Shown here: piece by piece, positions 33,596-41,731 of the stretch | Layout of the letters: every line of letters starts with the position of its first letter | Position numbering within the stretch: position 1 is the first letter of the stretch | Origin: Flavobacteriales bacterium | GTDB taxonomy: Bacteria; Bacteroidota; Bacteroidia; Flavobacteriales_C; GCA-002722245 | Assembly: GCA_002717515.1 (NCBI GenBank) | Contig: PBEC01000010.1 | Coordinates: 109,007-173,006, forward strand | Reading direction: 5' to 3' | DNA: 64,000 bases | The notes under the pieces: model-generated | Databases searched by the model: none | What the model was told of the DNA's origin: nothing | Seen by the model: the letters and a program-made list of their open reading frames with translations, nothing else | Program-made: the position numbers and the translations under genes

Positions 33596-34360
33596 CTATT
33601 TGTTAAATAGTTGGACTCTTTCTTCAATGCTTGGGTAATTAATCAACACTCCTCTAAGTTTACTTTGGTATACAAAAATGCTCCCAGCACCTAAGCCTGT
33701 AGCAAGTCCCTGTGAATGAGCTTTTTCGAGGTCGTTATAATTACTTGCTCCACCAAGCGCTACTACAGGTATTGTGAGTCCCGAAGAAATTTCTTTCACA
33801 AGTTCGTAATCGTATCCGGTCATTTTTCCATCGTTTTCAATCGACTGAATAATGATTTCACCAGCACCATTTTTTTCCATTAGTTTTGCAAATTCCAAAG
33901 GAGAGAAATTTGATGCTTTTTTTCCTGATTTAGACCAAACTTTATTCCCTTTGAACAATTTCTTTTTTACATCAATACAAACCACAACAGTTGAGGTTCC
34001 AAACTCCTCGGAGGCTTGTTTTACGAAATTAGGATTTTCAACAGCTTCAGAGTTAATTATAATTTTTTCAGCACCTGCAGCAATTAAGTTTTGAATTTGT
34101 TCTATAGATTTTATGCCCCCCCCAACAGCGAAAGGCATGTTTGTTTCTTCACTCAGTTTTGAAACAAAATCAACGTCAATTGTTCGATTTTGGGCCGACG
34201 CATTAATGTCTAAAAAAACCAATTCATCCGCTTTTAAATCGTTGTAAATTTTCACAGCATTTATAGGATCACCAATGTATTGGTGTTTTTTAAATTCTAT
34301 AGATTTTACGAGATACTTATCCTTTAGAAGTAAAACAGGTATGATTCTGGGTCTAAACAT
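33596..34360 (-). CDS. HisF2-type acetamidino modification protein
   Basis: A 254-aa beta/alpha-barrel related to the cyclase subunit of imidazole glycerol phosphate synthase. The N-terminus reads 'RIIPVLLLKDKYLVKS' where histidine-pathway HisF has C-L-D-V-K; the catalytic Asp of that position (Asp11) is replaced by Leu. The second Asp region is kept ('VVVCIDVKKK'), as are the phosphate-binding glycines 'AVGGGIKSIEQI' and 'VVALGGASNYNDL'. Loss of the first Asp fits a protein that only channels ammonia from HisH to a sugar amidotransferase and no longer makes histidine precursor. It overlaps the hisH stop by one base and precedes the WbuX-like gene. Confidence 0.9.
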   Translation of the reverse strand: MFRPRIIPVLLLKDKYLVKSIEFKKHQYIGDPINAVKIYNDLKADELVFLDINASAQNRTIDVDFVSKLSEETNMPFAVGGGIKSIEQIQNLIAAGAEKIIINSEAVENPNFVKQASEEFGTSTVVVCIDVKKKLFKGNKVWSKSGKKASNFSPLEFAKLMEKNGAGEIIIQSIENDGKMTGYDYELVKEISSGLTIPVVALGGASNYNDLEKAHSQGLATGLGAGSIFVYQSKLRGVLINYPSIEERVQLFNK

Positions 34361-34980
34361 TAAAGTGCAATAAAATTTTCAAATAGGGTATTTCCCACTT
34401 CATGACTTTTTTCAGGGTGGTATTGAACACCGTAAATATTTTCTTTCTCAACTGCAGATGTAAAACTTGTTTCGTAATGAGTTGAATTTAAGTTTAAACT
34501 TTCATCATTTGAGCTCAAATAGAATGAATGCACAAAATAAAATTCAGGATTTTCACAAATTCCTTTAAAGAGATGACTTTCCTTGTTTAATTCAACCGTA
34601 TTCCATCCCATATGAGGAACCTTGAAATGTAATTTATCTTGAATATCAAACCTTTTAATATTCGCATCAATCCATCCCAATCCTTTAGCATCACCTTCTT
34701 CACTATGTTTAGCCATAATTTGCATTCCTAGGCAGATTCCTAATATGGGGACTTTTCTTTTAATAACAGCGTCATTTAATGCATCAATCAAATTCATTTT
34801 CTTTAGATTTCGCATTGCTTTTTCAAAATGACCGACACCGGGTAAAACAAGTTTTTCTGAATTACTTATTACGTTGGGGTCAGAGGAAATAGTAGCTTTA
34901 CCTCCTGCTTTTGATATTCTTTTTTTAACAGAATGTAAATTCCCCATTCCATAATCCACAATAATAATGGTTTTGCCCAT
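34360..34980 (-). CDS. HisH-type glutamine amidotransferase for sugar amidination
   Basis: A 206-aa class-I glutaminase: 'IIIVDYGMGNLHSVKKRI', nucleophile Cys in 'LGICLGMQIM', and His/Glu in 'YGVQYHPEKSHEVG'. All three catalytic residues are present. It should hydrolyse glutamine and pass ammonia into the barrel of the adjacent HisF2 for use by the WbuX-like enzyme. Its location in a glycan locus, next to a HisF that lacks a catalytic Asp, indicates it is not the histidine-biosynthesis copy. It abuts the methyltransferase gene (one base apart) and overlaps hisF2 by one base. Confidence 0.9.
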   Translation of the reverse strand: MGKTIIIVDYGMGNLHSVKKRISKAGGKATISSDPNVISNSEKLVLPGVGHFEKAMRNLKKMNLIDALNDAVIKRKVPILGICLGMQIMAKHSEEGDAKGLGWIDANIKRFDIQDKLHFKVPHMGWNTVELNKESHLFKGICENPEFYFVHSFYLSSNDESLNLNSTHYETSFTSAVEKENIYGVQYHPEKSHEVGNTLFENFIAL

Positions 34981-34981
34981 T

Positions 34982-35893
34982 TTAATCTTTTTTTCTTAAC
35001 CACACCATCAACTGCATACCTTGGCCGGATTTCACCATATATTTTTTGATGTACTTTTTTAAATACTTTGGACCATAAACTTCACCAACCCAGTTTTCTA
35101 TTCTTGCAACCTCGTATCCATTTAACTCAGCATTCTCTTTAAAACTTTCGGGGGTAAATTCATACAAGTGAAAGGGTTCATGCATTGGACTTAGATTTGT
35201 GACGTAATCTTTTCTTGAAACCTTATAAACCAAATTGAAAAGTTTTGCAAAAAACCAATTTGAATTAGGTACTTCAATTGCAATTATTCCTCCCGGCTTT
35301 AGCCAACTGAGAGCTTTTTTAATTGATAAGTTGGGATCGTATAAATGTTCTAAAACTGCACCAAATGTTATAAAGTCAAAATTGTTTTCAGGGAAATCAG
35401 CATCTTCAATTTGAACATTTTTTAACTTTTCAGGGTCCATGCCCATCTTGGTAATTGCTCTCTTATAAAATGGATTGGAAGGTTCAATACCATAAGAATC
35501 AAAACCTCTTTTTTCCATTGCATACATACATTTACCAATTCCTGCTCCGATATCCAGAGCTTTCATCCCTTCCTTAAATGGTAAAATAGTTTCAAGTATA
35601 TCTAAATGTCCTTGGTAATAATTTTCATCAAAGGTTAAAAATTCCTCTGTCCAGTATTCTTCAGGAGGTACTCCATAATGATCTTGTATGTCCTCTGGGA
35701 TAGGCATGGGATTAGGATATATTAGACCACATTTCTTGCATTTCATTACAGAAACTGTAATTCCTATCTTATTTTGTGGTTTTCTTCCTTGACTTTGATT
35801 TAGTCTTCTGCCCAGTATTTTTGCGTTGTCAGCTGATGTACTGCACATATTACAAGTCTTAGGATACTCAAATTGATAAGTTATGTCTTTCAT
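34982..35893 (-). CDS. SAM-dependent methyltransferase with N-terminal Zn-ribbon
   Basis: A 303-aa protein. Two cysteine pairs ('CNMC' near residue 13 and 'CKKC' near residue 52) form a zinc-ribbon typical of class-I methyltransferases in sugar pathways. The Rossmann motif I 'ALDIGAGIGKCMYAME' follows at about residue 115, then 'NFDFITFGAVLEHLYDP' and 'ALSWLKPGGIIAIEVPNS'. It would methylate a sugar hydroxyl or amino group of the glycan or of a nucleotide sugar. It lies directly upstream of hisH on the same strand, so methylation and amidination may concern the same residue. The acceptor is unknown. Confidence 0.87.
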   Translation of the reverse strand: MKDITYQFEYPKTCNMCSTSADNAKILGRRLNQSQGRKPQNKIGITVSVMKCKKCGLIYPNPMPIPEDIQDHYGVPPEEYWTEEFLTFDENYYQGHLDILETILPFKEGMKALDIGAGIGKCMYAMEKRGFDSYGIEPSNPFYKRAITKMGMDPEKLKNVQIEDADFPENNFDFITFGAVLEHLYDPNLSIKKALSWLKPGGIIAIEVPNSNWFFAKLFNLVYKVSRKDYVTNLSPMHEPFHLYEFTPESFKENAELNGYEVARIENWVGEVYGPKYLKKYIKKYMVKSGQGMQLMVWLRKKD

Positions 35894-35931
35894 GTTTTGC
35901 GTGATAATAGGCCAACTAAATTACTGAATTC

Positions 35932-37278
35932 TTAGTTCAACTTACTGTTATTTTTACTGAGATTCTTCTTCTTTTTGATTAGAAAGAGTATTAGGAATAT
36001 AAAAAAAGGTAGAAAAGGAATTTTATATCGAACAAGTGCTCCAAAATTTGATGTGCTTAACCCAACACCAAAACCTAAAATTAGAGTAAATAGTAAACAA
36101 AAAATTAAAAAAGGGTCCTTAAAAATTCGATAAAAAGATAATGGCTTTGTAAGTATGAGCCAAATAATTATAAACATTATGAAAATATTTTCTATTCCTG
36201 AAAAAATCATAGTAGGAGAACCAACTTCCCAAATATATGGTCGTAACAACGAAGCATTTATTGCCGGAGGGATTTTTGAGATAACCCCTTGAAATGTAGG
36301 TTCAAATTCTCCTATGTCAAAAGAATTTTTTCCATAAACCTCCCTCTGTAAATCGGCGTTTTGAATGGCTGCCTCTTCCAAAAGTCGATCGGCAGAATAT
36401 TTGCCAAAAAGATTAGAGAAATCGTTAAAAACGGTATTTGAAATTAAAAACAATATAAAGATTGAAAATGGAATGACTATTATTTTAAAAAATGTTGATT
36501 TGATGGCTTTTATTCTTTCGAAATTTGCAAAAATTAACAGTCCGGGAAGCAAGGCAAACATAATGTATGACTTGATTGTCAGAATCAAGTAAAATGAAAT
36601 AATAAGTTGTAATAAAACTTTCAATTTTCTATTTCGCAAAATAAAAAATTGATGTAATCCATAAACTGTATAGCAAGTTGCGGCGAAAGTGAAGGTGTCT
36701 TTCATTATGCCGCTTCCCCAAAAAATAGTGGAGGGGAGAAATAAAATGGCAATATTAACTTCTCTTTGGTAGTCTCTGTATCTTTTGGACATAAATTCAT
36801 ATAGTTTCCAAACCCACGAATAAACTAATGAAGATAGGATAATAGTTGTCGCAAGAAATCCGCCAAATCCGAAAAGAGATATAACGGAACTGATTTTAAT
36901 TACACTTAAGGTACGAGGGTCTCTAAGCATATATCCAGGAGGAAATGCTCCAGCTTCCCAAAATAAATGACGGGCATACTTTATATCGGGGTTAACAATC
37001 ATTACAAAGTATTTTAAAGGGGAATATTTGAAGGCATTAGTAAAGGCCGAAACACCTTTATAGTAGTTAACAGTATCTCCACCTTTATAGTATAGTGCAT
37101 AAATTAAGCAGAAAAGAATAGCACCAAAAATTTTAACCAATAATCCTTTTGTATAAAATTTGTAGTAAGGGGCATCATTGATTCTTTTCTTTTTGATTTT
37201 TTTAGCATAACCTAAAATGATAAAAATCAGCAATAAAGAGTAGATAATATCAAAAGGTGTAATTAATTTTATATCCAT
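35932..37278 (-). CDS. Multi-pass membrane protein, possible Wzy-type polymerase
   Basis: A 448-aa protein with about ten hydrophobic segments and short basic loops. No enzyme motif is certain. 'KGGDTVNYYKGV' after the second segment and the long loop with 'LPSTIFWGSGIMKDTFTFAATCYTVYGLHQF' recall membrane proteins of polysaccharide loci thought to be polymerases or GT-C-like enzymes. A Wzx flippase is encoded in the locus and no other Wzy candidate is clearer than this and the protein at 9417, so a polymerase role is reasonable but unproven. Its start codon lies within CCATGG and overlaps the ATG of the divergent glycosyltransferase gene. Confidence 0.6.
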   Translation of the reverse strand: MDIKLITPFDIIYSLLLIFIILGYAKKIKKKRINDAPYYKFYTKGLLVKIFGAILFCLIYALYYKGGDTVNYYKGVSAFTNAFKYSPLKYFVMIVNPDIKYARHLFWEAGAFPPGYMLRDPRTLSVIKISSVISLFGFGGFLATTIILSSLVYSWVWKLYEFMSKRYRDYQREVNIAILFLPSTIFWGSGIMKDTFTFAATCYTVYGLHQFFILRNRKLKVLLQLIISFYLILTIKSYIMFALLPGLLIFANFERIKAIKSTFFKIIVIPFSIFILFLISNTVFNDFSNLFGKYSADRLLEEAAIQNADLQREVYGKNSFDIGEFEPTFQGVISKIPPAINASLLRPYIWEVGSPTMIFSGIENIFIMFIIIWLILTKPLSFYRIFKDPFLIFCLLFTLILGFGVGLSTSNFGALVRYKIPFLPFFIFLILFLIKKKKNLSKNNSKLN

Positions 37279-38503
37279 GGAAAATAACCGAGTTCTATAT
37301 ATATCTTATGATGGATTAACAGATCCATTAGGTCAATCACAAGTTTTACCGTACTTAATGAATCTGGCAAAGCAAAATTATGAAATTCATATCCTTAGCA
37401 CGGAAAAGAAAGAGAATTTTTTAAAAAATAAGTCAATTATTAAAGAATTATGCGATAATTCGAACATCAAATGGGACTGGATTACGTATACAAAGAGACC
37501 TCCGATATTGTCGACCCTTAAAGATGTTCGAGCTTTAACTAAAAAAGCAGTCGCATTACACAAAGAATTGAACTTTGATATCGTTCACTGTCGCAGCTAT
37601 ATTTCGGCCCTAGTTGGGCTTAAAATGAAACGAAGATATTCTGTTAAATTTTTATTTGACATGCGTGGCTTTTGGGCCGATGAAAGAGTTGATGGTAACA
37701 TTTGGAATTTAAAGATTTTACCTTTTAAAAAGGTGTATAATTATTTTAAAAAGAAAGAAGAGGACTTTTTGTTGAATGCCGATCAAGTAGTATCTCTGAC
37801 ATACAATGGCAAGGGAGAAATGAGAAGCTGGAAATATTTACAAGGTAAAGTGGATAATATATCCGTTATTCCATGCTGTGCAGATTTAAATCATTTTGAT
37901 TACAACACAAACAAAAGAGATGAAAAAATCAAGTCAGATTTGAGTATTCCTATTGAAAATCAAGTGATTTGTTATTTAGGTTCAATAGGTACCTGGTATA
38001 TGATGAATGAAATGTTGGACTATTTTAAAGTTCATTTAAAAAAATTTCCTCAAACGACATTTTTATGGATTACGAAAGACGATTCCAGTTCAATAATAGA
38101 TGCTGCAAAAATTAGAGGAATAGAAAATTCAATTACCATTCAACCTTCAGAAAGAAAAGGCTTACCCAAACTTCTCTCTGTTTGTGATGCCTCAATTTTC
38201 TTTATAAAACCGATGTTTTCAAAAAAAGCAAGTTCACCGACAAAAATGGCCGAACTTTTAGGAATGGGAATTCCTTTAATTTGTAATTCTGATGTCGGTG
38301 ATACGGACGAAATCGTAAAAAAAGAGAACGTAGGAATCGTGATAAATGAATTTCAAGAAAATTCGTACTCTAAGGCCGTTGAAGAATTTGAAAAAGTACT
38401 TAATATACCCAAACAGCATTTGAGAGAAATCGCTCAAAAGCACTTCTCTCTTGAGATGGGTGTGAAAAGTTATAGTAAAATATATGAGGAGCTAACGTCC
38501 TAA
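37277..38503 (+). CDS. GT4-family glycosyltransferase
   Basis: A 408-aa GT-B enzyme: 'VLYISYDGLTDPLGQSQVLPYLMNLAKQNYE' (typical N-terminal strand and loop), 'FDIVHCRSYISALVG', 'FLFDMRGFWADER', then the donor half 'QVICYLGSIGTWYMMNEMLDYF' and 'IKPMFSKKASSPTKMAELLGMGIPLICNS' with the Glu of M-A-E-L. It probably adds a sugar to the repeat unit. Its ATG overlaps that of the divergent membrane protein gene inside CCATGG, so any promoter must lie within that gene. It is followed by nadC after 97 bases. Confidence 0.87.
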   Translation: MENNRVLYISYDGLTDPLGQSQVLPYLMNLAKQNYEIHILSTEKKENFLKNKSIIKELCDNSNIKWDWITYTKRPPILSTLKDVRALTKKAVALHKELNFDIVHCRSYISALVGLKMKRRYSVKFLFDMRGFWADERVDGNIWNLKILPFKKVYNYFKKKEEDFLLNADQVVSLTYNGKGEMRSWKYLQGKVDNISVIPCCADLNHFDYNTNKRDEKIKSDLSIPIENQVICYLGSIGTWYMMNEMLDYFKVHLKKFPQTTFLWITKDDSSSIIDAAKIRGIENSITIQPSERKGLPKLLSVCDASIFFIKPMFSKKASSPTKMAELLGMGIPLICNSDVGDTDEIVKKENVGIVINEFQENSYSKAVEEFEKVLNIPKQHLREIAQKHFSLEMGVKSYSKIYEELTS

Positions 38504-38600
38504 TTTAACTCTGTTTCATATTTTTTTTGAGGTTGAATAAAATTAAGTATTCACTATATTGTTTATTAAATTTACCGACAAAAAATACTCTGTTTGAAAT

Positions 38601-39446
38601 ATGCTTTCCAAGGAAAAAATGATGAAAGAAGCCATTCAGCTGGCATTAAAAGAAGATATCGGTGATGGTGATCACTCAGCATTAGCGTGTATTCCCTCCA
38701 GTTCTGTATCCAGAGCGCGATTGATTGTCAAAGAGAATGGAGTCTTGGCAGGAGTGGATGCCGCAAAAATTGTTTTTAATCAATTCGTAGGTTTTGAAAT
38801 CAAAACGTTTATTTCCGATGGAGAAAAGGTTAAAGTTGGCGACGTAGTTCTTGAGGTTTCTGGTAATGCAAGAGATATTTTATCGTGCGAAAGACTCGTG
38901 CTAAATATAATTCAAAGAATGAGTGGTATTGCGACATACACTTCTTTTTTAATGGATAAAATTCAAGGGACAAAAGCTCGTTTATTGGATACAAGAAAAA
39001 CCACACCTAATTTTCGTGTTTTTGAAAAAGAGGCAGTCAAAATTGGAGGAGGGAATAATCACCGATTTGCCTTATACGATATGATTATGCTAAAAGACAA
39101 TCATATGGATTTTGCAGGGGGTATAGAATCTGCGATAAAAAAAACAAACGACTATTTAAGTTCTACAGGAAAAAAATTAAAAATCGAAGTTGAGGTAAGA
39201 GATTTTGATGAGTTGGATAAAGCATTGAATGTTGGCGGTTTTGATCGCATTATGTTGGACAATTTTACCCCCAGGGAAACCGTAGAAGCGTTGAAAAAAA
39301 TAAACGGAAAATATGAAACTGAATCATCAGGAGGGATAACAGAAAATACGATTAAGGCTTATGCAGAGACAGGAGTTGATTTTATATCGGTTGGAGCACT
39401 TACTCACCATGTAAAGAGCTTGGATATGAGTTTGAAGGCTTTTTAA
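38601..39446 (+). CDS. nadC: Quinolinate phosphoribosyltransferase (nicotinate-nucleotide pyrophosphorylase)
   Basis: A 281-aa protein with the full NadC pattern: 'LKEDIGDGDHSALACIP', 'ARLIVKENGVLAGVDAA', 'ILSCERLVLNIIQRMSGIAT', 'ARLLDTRKTTPNFRVFEKEAVKIGGGNNHRFALYDMIMLKDNH' and the C-terminal 'ESSGGITENTIKAYAETGVDFISVGALTHH'. It converts quinolinate and PRPP to nicotinate mononucleotide in NAD synthesis. The Arg/His/Lys residues binding quinolinate and PRPP are present. It is a housekeeping gene lying inside the glycan locus, probably with its own promoter in the 97-base upstream gap. Confidence 0.96.
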   Translation: MLSKEKMMKEAIQLALKEDIGDGDHSALACIPSSSVSRARLIVKENGVLAGVDAAKIVFNQFVGFEIKTFISDGEKVKVGDVVLEVSGNARDILSCERLVLNIIQRMSGIATYTSFLMDKIQGTKARLLDTRKTTPNFRVFEKEAVKIGGGNNHRFALYDMIMLKDNHMDFAGGIESAIKKTNDYLSSTGKKLKIEVEVRDFDELDKALNVGGFDRIMLDNFTPRETVEALKKINGKYETESSGGITENTIKAYAETGVDFISVGALTHHVKSLDMSLKAF

Positions 39447-39598
39447 GTAAATTAAATCCGTTTTTTCCATATGTAAAACTTTTGACTCGTTTAATCAGTA
39501 AGTTTTCATGTATATAACATCAGAATTTATATTTTAATGCTTCAGATTAAAAAAAGAAAATTCTGTTTTCTTTTGGAAAAAGATATTTTCATTATTTC

Positions 39599-40528
39599 AT
39601 GAAGAGTGAATTAAAGGATAAAATATTAAGTCATAAAATAGTACGTAAAGCAACACGTGTTTTAAAAACCAAAACCTTGCCTGGTTTTTCGAATGTTCCA
39701 ATTTATGAAGTTGGAAGATATTTTTTGATTGCTGTCTTTAAGGGGACATTGCCGTCAAGATCAGCAAGTTTAGCCTTTAACTTTTTTTTGGCAATTTTTC
39801 CGGCAATACTTTTTTTACTATCTCTTATACCCTTTATTCCTCTCGAGGATTTTTATGAAAATTTAATTAATAATCTTAATCAAATTTTGCCATCAGGGAT
39901 AAAGGAGCCTGTTTTAAAAACGTTAACCGATTTAGTTGATCATGAGCGAGAGGGAGTATTAGTACTTAATATCTTATTGGCCTTTTACTTCGCCAGTAAT
40001 GGAATAGTTAATCTCATGACTGAATTCAACAATACAAATTTATTTAAAGAGAAGAGAGTTTGGTGGAAAAAACGATTAATCGCTTTATTTCTCGTTGTAG
40101 TATTAACCATTCTTACTTTCACTGCTATAATATTAATTACATCCACTCAAGATATAATTCAAACATTCTTTTCTGGCAGTTGGTTGGATGACTCAATGAA
40201 CTGGTTTTTTATAAATATAATACGATGGATTACAATAATCGCTCTATTTTATCTTGCGATTAGTTTTCTTTACTACTTTGGACCAGCAAAGAGGCGGAAC
40301 TGGAAGTTTTTTTCTGTTGGATCATCAACAGCTACTGTTCTGGTTATTTTAACCAGTTTAGCTTTTTCCTTCTACGTTAATTATTTTAGTAGATACAATG
40401 CAATATACGGATCCATTGGAACAATAATAATCGTTTTGTTGTATCTTCAATTGAATTCGTTTGTTCTTTTGTTGGGATTTGAATTAAATGCAAGCATCAG
40501 AAAAGGTAAAATCAATTTAACAAAATAA
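39599..40528 (+). CDS. YihY/BrkB family inner-membrane protein
   Basis: A 309-aa protein with about six membrane segments and the family blocks 'LPSRSASLAFNFFLAIFPAILFLLSLIPFIP', 'ILLAFYFASNGIVNLMTEFNNTNLFKEKRVWWKKR', 'YYFGPAKRRNWKFFSVGSS' and 'YGSIGTIIIVLLYLQLNSFVLLLGFELNA'. Long misnamed ribonuclease BN, the family is now considered to consist of inner-membrane proteins, with some links to lipid or LPS transport. The 152-base upstream gap holds an AT-only hairpin but no clear promoter. It is co-directional with nadC and ends 20 bases before the convergent wecB stop. Function in this locus is not evident. Confidence 0.93.
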   Translation: MKSELKDKILSHKIVRKATRVLKTKTLPGFSNVPIYEVGRYFLIAVFKGTLPSRSASLAFNFFLAIFPAILFLLSLIPFIPLEDFYENLINNLNQILPSGIKEPVLKTLTDLVDHEREGVLVLNILLAFYFASNGIVNLMTEFNNTNLFKEKRVWWKKRLIALFLVVVLTILTFTAIILITSTQDIIQTFFSGSWLDDSMNWFFINIIRWITIIALFYLAISFLYYFGPAKRRNWKFFSVGSSTATVLVILTSLAFSFYVNYFSRYNAIYGSIGTIIIVLLYLQLNSFVLLLGFELNASIRKGKINLTK

Positions 40529-40548
40529 ATTAATTTGATTTCTCTGGG

Positions 40549-41649
40549 TTATTTATTCAATAAAAAGTCGTGCACGATTTGTGCAATTTTATCGGTTGAA
40601 TTTCCATCCCAATTCTCAGGTATTTCACCTTTTTTGTAGTTTCCAGATTCAATTTCATGAACTTTTTCCAAAATTAAAGATGCATTTAAGGGAAGGAGCG
40701 TGTTGGTTCCAATTTCATTTGTGATTGGTCTTTCCGTATTTGGTCGAATGGTCAAGCAAGGCACTTTCATAAAAGTAGTTTCTTCTTGTATTCCACCACT
40801 GTCGGTAATCACTCCGATTGAGTTATCAATCAGTTTCATGAAATCGATATATCCTACCGGTTCGGTCAAGATAATGTTTTCGTTTTGAACTTTTGACCAC
40901 AAGTTGAATTTTTCTAACTTGTTTTTTGTTCGTGGATGAACAGGAAAAACCACTTTTTTTATAGAGGAAATTCCTCTGATTGTATCAACCAGTTCTGTTA
41001 ACTTTGATTTGTTGTCAACATTTCCCGGTCTGTGAAAAGTGAAAACAAAGTAAGCTTTTGAGTCAAGACCAATTTCTTCGAGAATACGAGATTGTTTAAA
41101 TACAGGCTTGAATTGAACCAAAGAGTCAATCATTGTATTTCCAACAAAATGTATGTTTCCGTTGTCTTTGTTTTCCTTTTTTAAGTTTAGAACTCCAGAG
41201 GGTTCAGTAACAAAATATAAATCGGATAACTCATCAATCAACAACCTGTTTATTTCTTCAGGCATTGATCGATCAAAACTCCTTAAACCTGCCTCAATGT
41301 GACCGAGAGGAAACCCCAGCCGAGAGGCAACAATCCCACAAGCCATTGACGAATTAACATCACCAGGCACAAGAACTAAGTCGGGATTTAATTTTTCTAC
41401 ATAATCCTCAAACTTCACCATCATTTCTGCGACTTTACCAACCGCAGTTTTTGATTCAAGTTTAAATATTTTATCTGGTTTGGGTATTCCCAATTGGTCG
41501 AAGAATATGTCGCTCATTTTATAGTCGTAATGCTGACCAGTATGAAGAATTTTTAATTCTAAATCATCATAATTGTTAAAGCACTTTTTGAATTTTGTAA
41601 TCTTGATAAGATTAGGACGCGTACCAACGACTAAAAGTACTTTTTTCAT
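40549..41649 (-). CDS. wecB: UDP-N-acetylglucosamine 2-epimerase (non-hydrolysing)
   Basis: A 366-aa GT-B-fold epimerase: 'VVGTRPNLIKITKF', 'HTGQHYDYKMSDIFFDQLG', 'VPGDVNSSMACGIVASRLGFPLGHIEAGLRSFDRSMPEEINRLLID', 'TFHRPGNVD' and 'DSGGIQEE'. It interconverts UDP-GlcNAc and UDP-ManNAc, the usual first step to ManNAc-derived residues in O-antigens, including the diacylated and amidino mannuronates for which WbuX/HisH/HisF2 sets are known. It is a single minus-strand gene divergent from the AsnB-type gene, with a TACTTTTG box 17 bases upstream. The family also includes UDP-GlcNAc(3NAc)A epimerases such as WbpI, which cannot be excluded. Confidence 0.9.
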   Translation of the reverse strand: MKKVLLVVGTRPNLIKITKFKKCFNNYDDLELKILHTGQHYDYKMSDIFFDQLGIPKPDKIFKLESKTAVGKVAEMMVKFEDYVEKLNPDLVLVPGDVNSSMACGIVASRLGFPLGHIEAGLRSFDRSMPEEINRLLIDELSDLYFVTEPSGVLNLKKENKDNGNIHFVGNTMIDSLVQFKPVFKQSRILEEIGLDSKAYFVFTFHRPGNVDNKSKLTELVDTIRGISSIKKVVFPVHPRTKNKLEKFNLWSKVQNENIILTEPVGYIDFMKLIDNSIGVITDSGGIQEETTFMKVPCLTIRPNTERPITNEIGTNTLLPLNASLILEKVHEIESGNYKKGEIPENWDGNSTDKIAQIVHDFLLNK

Positions 41650-41666
41650 GAGAGATTATTTAAAAA

Positions 41667-41674
41667 CAAAAGTA
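41667..41674 (-). promoter_or_regulatory. Bacteroidota -7 box for wecB
   Basis: The minus strand reads TACTTTTG, matching TAnnTTTG, 17 bases upstream of the wecB ATG. Confidence 0.55.
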
Positions 41675-41719
41675 AGAACAACTGTATTATATTCAAGGTG
41701 ATTATTAATTAATTTCAAT

Positions 41720-41727
41720 TATTTTTG
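41720..41727 (+). promoter_or_regulatory. Bacteroidota -7 box four bases before the AsnB-type gene
   Basis: TATTTTTG matches TAnnTTTG and ends only four bases before the ATG at 41732, so the transcript would have almost no leader. Confidence 0.55.
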
Positions 41728-41731
41728 CTTC

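Noticed and set aside
39552-39574. AAAAGAAAA/TTTTCTTTT inverted repeat between nadC and the YihY-family gene
   Set aside because: Nearly all A/T pairs and no proper T tract after the stem; such repeats are expected by chance in DNA this AT-rich.
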